Source of the DNA: Arenicola marina
Taxonomy: Eukaryota > Annelida > Polychaeta > Arenicolidae
Direction of reading: 5' to 3'
DNA: 64,000 bases
Assembly (NCBI GenBank): GCA_964019135.1
Contig: OZ025258.1
Location: 1,302,001-1,366,000 of the forward strand
Under the pieces are notes generated by a model. It saw nothing but the letters and a program-made list of their open reading frames with translations, searched no databases and was not told the DNA's origin. Positions 1 to 26,300 of this stretch are shown here, piece by piece. Position 1 is the first letter of the stretch. Each line of letters begins with the position of its first letter. The position numbers and the translations under genes were made by a program.

Positions 1-320
1 AGGCACAGCAAATATCCTGCCAATAGCCTGCATTTTTAAGCAGTCTTTGTATCCACGACAGCTTTAACGCTTGCGTGAAAGTTTCAGCGTGTGGAAGAGC
101 AACACCTCCCTGCTTATACATCTGTGCCATGCGATTTTGTGATATTCTAGCTTTTCTTTTCCATATGAAAGAACGAATAATGCCGTTTATTCTACAGAAA
201 AACCTTCTATCCGGGGCTGGTAGTACTGATAAGACATGAACTAATGTTGGTAATGCTAATGTTTTTAACACTGTTATTCGCCCTCTCAATGATATGGACT
301 CATTATTACCGACAGAAGTT
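1..320 (-). mobile_element. LINE (Tx1/L1-like) reverse transcriptase fragment, cut by window edge
   Basis: Read on the minus strand, this stretch has an open frame with the thumb and post-RT region of an L1/Tx1-type ORF2. It contains SLRGRITVLKTLALPTLVHV, then RSFIWKRKARISQ, then QGGVALPHAETFTQALKLSW followed by IQRLLKNAGYWQDI. The plus-strand LINE at 1.05-4.65 kb has matching motifs (LMGKVVVVKTMVIPKLIHFF and DGGIRMPHLHTLIDALRLTW). The two copies are clearly diverged and belong to different subfamilies. This piece has no stop in the stretch I translated, so it is younger or better preserved than its neighbour. The element continues 3' beyond the left edge. Where its 5' part ends, near 320, is uncertain. 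Confidence 0.82.
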
Positions 321-1049
321 GAAAAGTTTGTTAATACGCTCGATACAGGTCGCAATTCGACAGCTACGGTTATTAGACTTCACAAAAAGTTAGATCGGTG
401 AAATGGCTCGGTCGAGTTCGTTAATGGCATATGTATTTCCAAGGTCAAGGTCACAGCGATTTTTTGAGAAAAAAGTTAGGAACGCATATATCTGCGTTAA
501 TATTAGAGTTAGAGATCTCTGGTAAGCTTCCCAATGGGCCACCCTTCGAGGCGCAACTTTCAGGTATGTTCACTTTTTGACGCGGCATGCTCAGTTTCGA
601 GCAAAAGTAGATAATAGAGAGTTATTGCACTACGTTTTCGATTGAACGTATCCCTAAACGTAACCCGATGAGCAATTACGTCATCAAAACTAGGGGTGTT
701 TCCTGACCTACATAGATACGTTTGCGGGATCCGTTTGCGGGACAACGTATAAATGGCTTTTCTAACGTTTTGCCCGTACGTACCACAGCCAAAGGGAATT
801 TCCTTCATATCTTTTATTTTTCTGCGAATGCATGTCTCAGTTTTTGCAGTTATCGGTAGAGGATACTTCACGGATGCTTATATATTGCGGTGAATGTCTT
901 TAGGCCAGGCAAAGCAAAAGAATTTGTCGAATGTAAGTGGAACATTTTTCGCTCGTCTGCAGTAGTCGTGGCCAGCGCAGTGGCCAGTTCACTCAGTGCC
1001 ACACAATGCCGCACAAACCATTAACACTCGACCACCAGGGTTGTTTGAA
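321..1049. other. No gene recognised
   Basis: AT-rich sequence with no recognisable coding similarity. A 103-codon minus-strand open frame (560-871) has no motif I know, and part of it overlaps the inverted repeat at 615-637. I see nothing else here. Confidence 0.5.
615..637. repeat. Left arm of a 23-bp perfect inverted repeat
   Basis: The plus strand reads TAGAGAGTTATTGCACTACG plus three further bases. The exact reverse complement lies at 5503-5525, with partial similarity continuing inward (a GGGATRCGT match) and outward (a CAAAA-rich stretch). The two arms flank a 4.9-kb segment holding the degenerate Tx1/L1-like LINE. This may be the terminal inverted repeat of a DNA transposon or MITE family. 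No transposase was recognised between the arms. Confidence 0.6.
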
Positions 1050-4000
1050 ACATACATGTGTGTTTACATCTGCGACTAAGACTGGCTGCACTATATAGAA
1101 AAAGAGACATTGGACGATGGTGGGTTGCTTATAATTTCAGCAACTCAAGTTTCGTGTTTCTCTTTAATAATAATTTTGAATTTTATATTGTTGACTCGGT
1201 AAGCGATCCTGAAGGTAACTTTGTTGCAGTCAATCTGAGCTTAGGGGGAAAGAGTATGTCTCTAGTGTCCTTATATGGACCCAACAACGACTCACCTGAC
1301 TTCTATAAAAAAATATCGCAAGTGTTAAGCAGGTTCCAAAATGCCTCTATTCTCCTTTGTGGGGACTGGAATTTGGTTCAAGACTTGAGAAAGATACGAA
1401 AGGATACATCCGGCAGAATAACATAAAGGCCACTAACGAAGTTAAACTATATGTGAAGAGTTCGATTTAGTCGACCCTTTTCGAATGCAATATCCAGATT
1501 CCAGGCGCTTTACATAGCGTAGTACAACTAAACCGAAGAAACATGCCAGATTGGATTTCTTCTTGGCATCAGCCGATCTATGCGCCGAAATGGTACGTGT
1601 AAACATTGGCATAAAATATAAAACAGACCACTCCTTAATCAATTTTGAAATAAACCCCTTTAATGACGTGCGTGGAAAGGGATTCTGGAAACTGAATGTA
1701 TCCTTACTCCATGACCAATCGTATGCCGATATAGTTAAAGCGACCATAAACGAAGTGATAAGACGACATGCCCTACCTGAGCAAAACGAAAAAGATCCAA
1801 AAAAATTACTGAATGTAAATGATCAGCTTTTTTTGAAGCGTTTAAGCTGGAAATTCGAGGGAAAAGTATTTTATAGTCGAACAAGAAAACAAACTAGAAG
1901 AGGAAATTGCAGAATTGGAAGAAGAAATAGTACAAATAGCGAGCGAGGAAAAAAACAGCATTCTAGAATGTAAAAGAAACGATCTGTATTCTATTAAACG
2001 AAATAAAACAATAGGTGCTATGGTCAGAGCAAGAATTCAAGCCTTTGAAGAGGGAGAAAAGCCGACAAAAATATTTTTGCAACTTGGAAAAACGTAATTA
2101 TGTAAACAAACTCATAACAAACTGTGGGATCTACACGGACTCAACAGATATAGTTCGGGAACAAAGGACGTATTACGAAAACCTTTTTAGTATCATACAT
2201 ATGTGGGAACCACTCAGGAGCCTTATACGAAGAATGTTTAAACCCAAGACACGTCATACAAATAACGGAAGATCAAAAACAGCTGTGTGATATGGCCATA
2301 ACGACAGAGGAAATTAAAAACGTGCTGTCACGAATGAAAAATGGTAAATCCCCGGGTACCGATGGTTTCCCATACGAGTTTTATAAGTTCTTTTGAGTCA
2401 ATATCGGCCATTTTTTTATTCGCAGCCTTCAATATGGTGTATCCGCAAATAAGCTGTCTATAACTCAACGCCAGGGCATCTTATCTTGCTTTCCCAAACC
2501 AGGCAAACCTCGCGACGAAATGAAGAACTGGCGCCCAATATCGCTGCTAAACTGTGAGGCTAAAATGTTATCGGGAGTGCTGGCAGATCGCCTTAAGATT
2601 ATCTTACCACAAGTGATAAACTCTGATCAAAAAGGATTTCTCAAGGGTCGATTCATCGGCGAGAACACTCGTCTGGTCTATGATGTTATAGAATACTTAA
2701 GAAACTCTCAAAAACTAGGACTCCTTTTGTTAATAGATTTTGAAAAAGCGTTTGACACCATAGATTGGACATACATTAAAAAAAACCTTAGAAGCCTATA
2801 ATTTTGGAAAACAACTTATTGATATGGTTCTGCTTCTGTACAACAACGCTGAAAGCTGTGTTATTAATAACGGTAACTTCTCTTGTTATTAAGCTCGGTC
2901 GAAGATGCAGGCAATCGGATCCCCTGTCATCCTCTATATTCATCTTAGCAGTTGAGCCGCTAGCAAGCGCATTGCGAATTAATAAAAATATTAAAGGGAT
3001 ATTAATTGATGATGTAGAGGTACTGTTGGGACAATATGCCGCCGATACTTTTATGTTTCTTAGAGATGACGAAAAGTCATTAGAAGCGGCCCTTAAAACA
3101 TTTAAACTTTACCAATTATGTTCTGGGCTAAAAATTAATATGGAAAAAACACAAGCGGTCTGGTTAGGGTCCAAAACAAATTCAATAGATAGATTGTGTG
3201 CAGACTACCCAATCAACTGGGTCACGAAATTTATATTATTAGGTATTAAATTTGATATTAATTTAGGTAATATTCTAGAAATGAATGTGAATGCCAAACT
3301 CGTAGAGGTACGAAAATTATTAAAATTATATAAGTACAGAAATTTATCATTAATGGGCAAAGTCGTCGTGGTTAAAACCATGGTCATACCAAAATTAATT
3401 CACTTCTTCTCAGTTGTACCGAAGGAAAAGAAAGTCCTAGACGGTTTACAGAGTATAATAAACGATTTCATGTGGGACGGAAAGCGCCTTAAAATAGCTC
3501 TGAACCAACTCGCACAAGACTATTGTGACGGTGGGATTAGAATGCCACATTTACACACATTAATCGATGCATTAAGGTTGACCTGGATAAGACGGTTAGA
3601 GACGACGGAGGGAAATTGGCAAGCCGTCGCAAAGGTATTCCTAGGTGAAAAACATACGTCACTTCTGTGGAAACTAGATACGGATAGCTATACACATTTT
3701 TTTCGAGAAATATCAGTTCTTTCTGGAAAGAAATAATATTGGCATGGAAAAAATACCGCATTAGCTTATACGAGGAGGGGTTTGAAATGCAATATACTTT
3801 TTGGAACTCCTCATATTTGAATAACAGAAATTTTAGGTGACTTAAAGACACTTTTGTATCCAATAATTGGGTACTTGTGATGGACTTGCTGGATGAACAC
3901 GGCAATGCGTTGACGTATAGACAATTTCTTGCCATCTATCGTGTGTGTATAAAATTTATGGATTATTTAGGCCTTACTAGGAATGTACTTTACAAATGGT

Positions 4001-4650
4001 TTGGGAAATTACAGTCTCCGTACCCACCACCAGTTGACAGAAGTGACAACTCCTTATCAGACATATTGCTAAGCAATAGGGGGGTGTATTTTTTTTTTAC
4101 TGGACTCTGATTAAGAAAACAACTCCAGGTAATAAACGATTAGAAAGCTGGTATTCAAATTTAGATGTAGAATATACACCTGAAGAGTGGAAAAATATTT
4201 TCCTCCGCCCTCTCAAGGCAACTTAAATGTTTATTTAAGTGGGGCATGGTTAAGAGCAAGACGTGTCATTTTTGTAAGGCAGAAATAAAAACAATAGAAC
4301 ACTTATTTTGGGATTGGAAGAAGTTTCAGTGTCTATGGAAAAATATTAGGGACAGCCTTTGGCCATACGTCGATATACCCCATTCCTCGTCAAGACTGTG
4401 GTTCTACTCGGAGCAGCCTCCCAACACCTAGTGAATCACATTTTTATCATTGTTAAACGGTATATTTTTACAGCTAAGTGCAAAAGGGAGTCGCTGAATG
4501 TCAAAGCCGCGAGAAAGGCGTTGCATATAATCACTATATTGCCGAGCAGGACAAAAAGATGCAAAAGTGGCGATGTTTAAAGGGTTTAAAATTTCGTGTA
4601 AACATTTTCCTCGCAAAGAAGCATTACTGGTTGCAATTTCTTTAAAAAAA
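1050..4650 (+). mobile_element. Degenerate Tx1/L1-like LINE, 5'-truncated ORF2
   Basis: Pieces of one ORF2 run in order along the plus strand. The endonuclease domain gives LYGPNNDSPDFYK and CGDWNLVQD (about 1,270-1,390), then LDFFLASADL and TDHSLINFEI (1,550-1,660). The linker before RT gives NGKSPGTDGFPYEFYKFF, ending in TGA (about 2,340-2,396). The RT gives NWRPISLLNCEAKM, DQKGFLKGRFIGENTR and IDFEKAFDTIDW (2,520-2,780). The thumb runs to about 3,735. A C-terminal CX2CX7H knuckle, CHFCKAEIKTIEHLF, is at 4,258-4,302. The copy is dead: frame changes near 1,420, 2,095 and 2,800, several stops, YAAD instead of YADD at about 3,040, and a Trp where the knuckle's last Cys should be. The 5' end is truncated inside the endonuclease. 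The 3' end is probably at the A-rich run near 4,645-4,655. Target-site duplications were not identified. Confidence 0.88.
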
Positions 4651-6794
4651 AATGATTAAACATAACAATACAATTTTTTTATAGGACTTCCTCTATAGAT
4701 GGCCCAATAGAAACTGCATGTGTGAGACTTTTAGACCACCCATTCCCCCTCCCCCCACATACCTCGAGCCATCCAAATCCCAAATAAATACCGGAAGCCT
4801 TTTGAAACTTCGCAAACAGAACGCTACATAAATAGCATTGATGTATTACTTTTATTTATTCAGTTGTAACCGTAATTCACCGCTAAATTTAGAAATATTA
4901 TTGGCCAGGCCAGATCCTGATTAGTGACCGGAACCTACATTAAAAATGATTGTTCAATGAAGATGCAAACTGTTTAGATGGTTTCACATTTATCATATAG
5001 ATCTAGGGTCTAATTGTGATTTCAATAAGAAGTTTCAACTTACACTTGTTTGTTGAGGAACTTGTTCCATGTGAAAAAAACTTTTTACAAATGTAAATGA
5101 AAGAATGCATGAAATTACCATTTTCAGAAGGTGTTTTTCTGGAAATGGCTATTTCGTCATCTGTCTAAATCCGTCACAGAATTAGTCCTAAAGAAACTGC
5201 TCTGTTACAGCTTGAACTTTTGTTTGATTAGAGGTAAGATAGCGAAAGAAGTGACATAAATAGACATAACACTAAAACAGATGTTAACACTTTAAAGCAA
5301 ATCGTTTAAACTATCTTTTCTATTTGTGTTCAATTCTGCTTCTATCGTGGTTGCCTTCGTACATTGTGAAGAACGCCAGCCGTCGCTTTACGTTTGTCGA
5401 CAGAATACCGACTGCAATAACTCATTTGTGCGCCGCGAAAGTGAAAAACCGAAACGTAAACGTATCGGCGCTAACGGATCGGGATGCGTATCAGTGGCGC
5501 GGAAACGTAGTGCAATAACTCTCTAATATGTTTTGGGAAAAACGCAATAAAAAAGCTCTGTCAGTTTTTTCGCGATTTGACACATTTAAGATTAAACTAT
5601 CGGTTTGAGGTTCTAACATGTCATAGCAATATGAATGAGGATGACCTCTGTCCAATCATAGATGTTTCCGGCGTGACGCCCCGATGACGTCACTTTTGGT
5701 ACATACAAAAAATCGTAAAAAATCGTTAAAAAAAATACTAGACAGGCATCATTTTGTAGCGAGAGTAGCCTCATGTAGAGCTGGATAGTAAAAACAGTAC
5801 GTTTCAATCTTTCTTCCGGTTTCAGGGTTGTCGGCAATTCATAATGGGACTTACCATGTTAAAGCCCTCCATCTCTCAAGCTGGGAAGAATGTTTTGTCG
5901 CGTATTTCACAAGTACCTTCGTCAAACAGTACTGTGATTTTTCTTTTCGTTACACATGGTACCCAGTAGCCACAGTGCTCGCCATATGAAATTCGAGTTA
6001 GAAATAACGTCACAGGAATTTTTAGAAATTTGCCCAATGGTAAAAGATACAGCTTGTTTGTGCTGGCAGGGGCTCCCACGGGCGTTCTATTCCAGCCATG
6101 ACTAAATGCTTGCAGCCGGGGGTGGATAATACTAAGTTTCGTCTTCGACTGTAAACATGGTGAAACAATCCTATTACTTTTCGGTATATAGTCTAAAGCA
6201 TTTAACATAGGACCCTATGGCGAAAACTGAACTTTAGTGAATATGACTACTTTCGATCACGCTATATCAGTCTCCTTCACCACACAGTGAGGTACTCTCA
6301 TTGGAAAGTACGTTACATAACGAAGACGGTGATCGCGTTACCAGTATTCGTTTCCATGGCAAAGAAGCAATTGGCCTAATAATAAACATACAGATTCTTG
6401 CCATGTAAGAACAAATCATGAAAAGTCATGTGCACGTCTTAGAACTATGGTATTTTCGCCAAATGGTAGGGAACATTCACCTCCAGATAACACATGACGT
6501 TCACATGGACTACCATGCGTAATTAGGATGTTAGGGCGTTCAACAGAAGGGCACCTTCCCCTGCTCGGCCACTAATGATAGGTCAACGGGGAAAACGACT
6601 GGCTTCTTTTGCGAGTTTGAAAGGCTATCCTATTGTATTATCCTCGCTCATTATGGGCGCCAGAGACTTGGCACCGGTTGCAAAAGGGGGGAAAAGTCGA
6701 ATTTAGTATGAATACTAATGGTATCACGACTAGATCGGCGTAACAGTGTGCGCATCCAGGTTTGAACCTGACCTTGCGTTGACCTTGACTGCAG
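4651..6794. other. Non-coding stretch, no gene recognised
   Basis: Apart from the inverted-repeat arm at 5503-5525 I recognise nothing. A 110-codon minus-strand frame at 5876-6208 has no known motif and may be chance. The first exon(s) of the gamma-lyase gene should lie in or upstream of this stretch. The exon at 6,795 begins by completing a split codon, and I found no convincing partner ending with two bases of a codon before a GT. Confidence 0.5.
5503..5525. repeat. Right arm of the 23-bp perfect inverted repeat
   Basis: Exact reverse complement of 615-637. A weaker echo of the same motif (GCAATAACTC) occurs about 90 bp upstream, near 5,412-5,424, so this may be the end of a short repeat family with subterminal repeats rather than a simple TIR. 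Confidence 0.6.
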
Positions 6795-21452
<14,658 letters not shown>

Positions 21453-21471
<19 letters not shown>

Positions 21472-22012
21472 ACACCGTCCTGGATCAGCTGTCAGCACAT
21501 CCCGTCCTGGATCACCTGTCAGCACATCCCGTCCTGGATCACCTGTCAGCACATCCCGTCCTGGATCACCTGTCAGCACATCCCGTCCTGGATCAGCTGT
21601 CAGCACATCCCGCCCTTGTCCGGCTGTCAGCACATCCCGTCCTGGATCAGCTGTCATCACATCCCGTCCTGGATCAGCTGTCAGCACATCCCGTCCTGGA
21701 TCAGCTGTCAGCACATCCCGTCCTGGATCAAGTGGCAAGCACATCCCGCCCTTGATCAGCTGTCAGCACATCCCGTCCTGGATCAGCTGTCAGCATATCC
21801 CGTCCTGGATCACCTGTCAGCACATCCCGTCCTGGATCAAGTGGCAAGCACATCCCGTCCTGGATCAGCTGTCAGCACATCCCTTTCTGGATCAGGTGTC
21901 AGCACATTACGTCCTAGATCAGGTGTCAGCACCTGTAGTTCTGGATCAGGTGTCAGCACCTGCAGTTCTGGATCAGGTGTCAGCACCTGTAGTTCTGGAT
22001 CAGGTGTTAAGG
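21453..22012 (+). repeat. 27-bp minisatellite, about 20 copies, starting on the stop codon
   Basis: The unit CCTGGATCAGCTGTCAGCAC plus ATCCCGT is an imperfect copy of the last codons and stop (CCCTGGATCAGGTCTGAACA). The array lies in the 3' UTR. At its distal end units change to TCTGGATCAGGTGTCAGCAC. Confidence 0.92.
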
Positions 22013-22145
22013 AGATATGTTAAGGAGATGGCAAGAACACGAGAGAACTATTTGAGCCACGCATGTTAAATCATACTCTTTAGATTTGGTTTTGGCAATT
22101 GTTTGATTGTAACTGATGTTGCATGTCGATGTAGAATTAAATTCC

Positions 22146-22151
22146 AATAAA
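22146..22151 (+). promoter_or_regulatory. Candidate poly(A) signal of the gamma-lyase gene
   Basis: AATAAA about 675 bp after the stop codon, beyond the stop-codon array and before the 52-bp repeats. It is the first canonical hexamer seen downstream. Confidence 0.6.
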
Positions 22152-22299
22152 AAGATAACAATGAAATGAAACGTATGTTGAGTTATGATTACGATTTAAC
22201 GCAGGCGCAACACCACCATGCAAATACTACTGCATAATTATTAAGTAATATAATTAATGACAACAAGTGTACATGCAAAAAAAGGCCAGTTTATAACCA

Positions 22300-22760
22300 C
22301 AGTGAGAAACGAGGTCCACACTTCATAAATAGAACCATTGTCCATATTTCAGGAATAGAACCATTGTCCATTCTTCACAAAGAAAACCCCGGTTCACACT
22401 TCACAAATAGAACCATTGTTCTCACTTCACAAAGAAAACCTCGGTTCACACTTCATAAATAGAACCATTGTCCTTACTTCACAAAGAAAACCCCGGTTCA
22501 CACTTCACAAATATAACCATTGTCCTTACTTCACAAAGAAAACCCCGGTTCACACTTCACAAATATAACCATTGTCCTTACTTCACAAAGAAAACCCCGG
22601 TTCACACTTCACAAATATAACCATTGTCCTTACTTCACAAAGAAAACCCCGGTTCACACTTCACAAATATAACCATTGTCCTTACTTCACAAAGAAAACC
22701 CCGGTTCACACTTCACAAATATAACCATTGTCCTTACTTCACAAAGAAAACCCCGGTTCA
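22300..22760. repeat. 52-bp tandem repeat, about 9 copies
   Basis: Units contain AACCATTGTCCTTACTTCAC, AAAGAAAACC and CCGGTTCACACTTCACAAAT. The last five or so copies are nearly identical, which suggests recent amplification. It lies beyond the lyase gene's poly(A) signal and is not linked to a splice site. Confidence 0.92.
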
Positions 22761-22763
22761 CTT

Positions 22764-22832
22764 TATAAGGTCCTGGGTTCGAATCCGGGCCCGGGCATCT
22801 AGTCTGGGGCATGTCTCATCCATTCACTATTG
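22764..22832 (+). mobile_element. tRNA-derived SINE fragment
   Basis: It contains the B box GGTTCGAATCC within GGTCCTGGGTTCGAATCCGG and then CTGGGGCATGTCTCATCC. This matches the inner part of the complete SINE at 27,246-27,433 in the opposite orientation. The A-box half is missing. The left break is at the edge of the 52-bp array. Confidence 0.85.
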
Positions 22833-22854
22833 AAGTGCCGGGATATTGATCCTG

Positions 22855-23066
22855 TTTAGTATCTCCTCAAAGGAGACCCACCTCCGGAATGTATTCCCTG
22901 TCAGGAACCCCTGGCAGTGGAGCACATTCTGTTGAGATGTGTTGAGTTTCAACAAACAAGGGATAAATATTACAGAGCAATAAATCTAAAAGACTTATTT
23001 AATAATGTACCTCATCAAAAGATTCTACACTATTTATCTGCAATAAATCCAGTCAAATGTATATGA
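22855..23066 (+). mobile_element. 3' end of a LINE ORF2 (I/Nimb/RNase H type)
   Basis: The frame ends at TGA 23064-23066. It reads YLLKGDPPPECIPCQEPLAV and then EHILLRCVEFQQTRDKYY. The YLL.G.PPP.C..C......EHILL.C signature (CX2CX7HX4C) is the C-terminus of LINEs that encode RNase H. Only this tail remains. An in-frame stop lies just upstream at 22857-22859. The following AT-rich stretch to about 23,320 may be its 3' UTR. Confidence 0.75.
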
Positions 23067-23329
23067 GATCTAGTCTACGTTTGCTATCAAACAGTGCACC
23101 TTGCTATATTTATTAATCTCGAAAGCTTAGTTTTAAAACCAACATCGATGCCAACATTCATAGTTTTATATTCTGACAACTTATTCACTTTATCGTTTCA
23201 CCGTTGTTCACTTTCATGGTTTTAAAACCATCTGTTCAATCATATTACTTGATATTCTCAGGGTATTATTAATCTACGGTTCGCAGAGCCTTCGCCGCTA
23301 CCATGGGACGCCCTGACGACTGGATTGTG
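23067..23329. other. Probable LINE 3' UTR, no gene
   Basis: AT-rich sequence ends with a GC-rich block (GACGCCCTGACGACTGG) directly before the 37-bp array. It could be the conserved 3' end of the LINE tail next to it. Confidence 0.4.
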
Positions 23330-26300
23330 ATATGTGAAGGCACGTTTATCACTCAGTATGGCAACTGTATGTGGAGGCACGTTTATCACTCAGTATGGCA
23401 ACTGTATGTGGAGGCACGTTTATCACTCAGTATGGTAACTGTATGTGGAGGCACGTTTATCACTGAGTATGGTAACTGTATGTGGAGGCACGTTTATCAC
23501 TCAGTATGGTAACTTTATGTGGAGGCACAGTTATCACTCAGTATGGTAACTGTATGTGGAGGCACGTTTATCACTCCGTATGGCAACTGTATGTGGAGGC
23601 ACGTTTATCACTGAGTATGGTAACTGTATGTGGAGGCACGTTTATCACTCAGTATGGTAACTTTATGTGGAGGCACAGTTATCACTGAGTATGGTAACTG
23701 TATGTGGAGGCACGTTTATCACTCAGTATGGTAACTTTATGTGGAGGCACGTTTATCACTCAGTATGGTAACTGTATGTGGAGGCACGTTTATCACTCAG
23801 TATGGTAACTGTATGTGGAGGCACGTTTATCACTCAGCATGGTAACTGTATGTGGAGGCACGGGTATCACTCAGTATGGTAACTGTACGTGAAGGCACGT
23901 TTATCACTCAGTATGGCAACTGTATGTGGAGGCACGTTTATCACTGAGTATGGTAACTGTATGTGGAGGCACGTTTATCACTCAGTATGGCAACTGTATG
24001 TGGAGGCACGTTTATCACTCAGTATGGTAACTGTATGTGGAGGCACGTTTATCACTCAGTATAGTAACTGTATGTAGAGGCACGTTTATCACTCAGTATG
24101 GTAACTGTAGTGGAGGCACGTTTATCACTCAGTATGGTAACTGTATGTGGAGGCATGTTTATCACTCAGTATGGCAACTGTATGTGGAGGCACGTTTATC
24201 ACTCAGTATGGTAACTGTATGTGGAGGCACGTTTATCACTCAGTATGGTAACTGTATGTGGAGGCACGTTTATCACTCAGTATGGCAACTGTATGTGAAG
24301 GCACGTTTATCACTCAGTATGGTAACTGTATGTGGAGGCACGTTTATCACTCGGTATGGTAACTGTATGTGGAGGCATGTTTATCACTCAGTATGGCAAC
24401 TGTATGTGGAGGCACGTTTATCACTGAGTATGGTAACTGTATGTGGAGGCACGTTTATCACTCAGTATGGCAACTGTATTTGGAGGCACGTTTATCACTG
24501 AGTATGGTAACTGTATGTGGAGGCACGTTTATCACTCAGTATGGCAACTTATGTGGAGGCATGTTTATCACTCAGTATGGTAACTGTATGTGGAGGCACG
24601 TTTATCACTCAGTATGGTAACTGTATGTGGAGGCACGTTTATCACCCAGTATGGTGACTGTACGCGAAGGCACGTTTATCACTCAGTATGGCAACTGTAT
24701 GTGGAGGCACGTTTATCACTGAGTATGGTAACTGTATGTGGAGGCACGTTTATCACTGAGTATGGTAACTGTATGTGGAGGCACGTTTATCGCCCAGTAT
24801 GGTAACTGTATGTGGAGGCACGTTTATCACCCAGTATGGTAACTGTATGTGGAGGCACGTTTATCACTGAGTATGGTAACTGTATGTGGAGGCACGTTTA
24901 TCACTCAGTATGGTAACTGTATGTGGAGGCACGTTTATCACTCAGTATGGTAACTGTATGTGGAGGCACGTTTATCACTGAGTATGGTAACTGTATGTGA
25001 AGGCACGTTTATCACTGAGTATGGTACCTGTATGTGGAGGCACGTTTATCGCTCAGTATGGTAACTGTATGTGGAGGCACGTTTATCACTCAGTATGGTA
25101 ACTGTATGTGGAGGCACGTTTATCACTCAGTATGATAACTGTATGTGGAGGCACGTTTATCACTGAGTATGGTAACTGTATGTGGAGGCACGTTTATCAC
25201 TGAGTATGGTAACTGTATGTGGAGGCACGTTTATCACTGAGTATGGTAACTGTATGTGGAGGCACGTTTATCACTGAGTATGGTAACTGTATGTGGAGGC
25301 ACGTTTATCGCCCAGTATGGTAACTGTATGTGGAGGCACGTTTATCACTCAGTATGGTAACTCTGTAAGTGGAGGAACGTGTATCACTGAGTATGGTAAC
25401 TGTATGTGGAGGCACGTTTATCACTGAGTATGGTAACTGTATGTGGAGGCACGTTTATCACTGAGTATGGTAACTGTATGTGGAGGCACGTTTATCACTC
25501 AGTATGGTAACTGTACGTGAAGGCACGTTTATCGCTCAGTATGGTAACTGTATGTGGAGGCACGTTTATCGCTGAGTATGGTAACTGTATGTGGAGGCAC
25601 GTTTATCACTCAGTATGGTAACTCTATGTGGAGGCACGTTTATCACTGAGTATGGTAACTAGATGTGGAGGCACGTTTATCACTGAGTATGATAACTGTA
25701 TGTTGAGGCACGTTTATCACTGAGTATGGTAACTGTATGTGGAGGCACGTTTATCACTCAGTATGGTAACTGTATGTGGAGGCACGTTTATCACTGAGTA
25801 AGGTAACTGTATGTGGAGGCACGTTTATCACTGAGTATGGTAACTGTATGTGGAGGCACGTTTATCGCTCAGTATGGTAACTGTATGTGGAGGCACGTTT
25901 ATCACTCAGTATGGTAACTGTATGTGGAGGCACGTTTATCACTCAGTATGGTAACTGTATGTGGAGGCACGTTAATCACTCAGTATGGTAACTGTATGTG
26001 GAGACACGTTTATCACTCAGTATGGTAACTGTATGTGGAGGCACGTTAATCACTCAGTATGGTAACTGTATGTGGAGACACGTTTATCACTCAGTATGGT
26101 AACTGTATGTAGAGGCAGGTTTATCACTCAGCATAGCAACTGTATGTGGAGGCACAGTTATCACTCAGTATGGTAACTGTATGTGGAGGCACGTTTATCA
26201 CTCAGTATGGTAACTGTATGTGGAGGCACGTTTATCACTCAGTATGGTAACTGTATGTGGAGGCACGTTTATCACTCAGTATGGTAACTGTATGTGGAGG

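Noticed and set aside
5876-6208. 110-codon minus-strand frame
   Set aside because: No recognisable motif, no splice context, and the length is compatible with chance.
6653-6706. ATG with short frame (MGARDLAPVAKGGKSRI) as the lyase start
   Set aside because: The frame meets TAG before exon A, and no GT in it leaves the two leftover bases that exon A needs.
22764-22832. tRNA gene, because of the B box GGTTCGAATCC
   Set aside because: No A box or acceptor stem, and the flanks match the SINE at 27,246-27,433.
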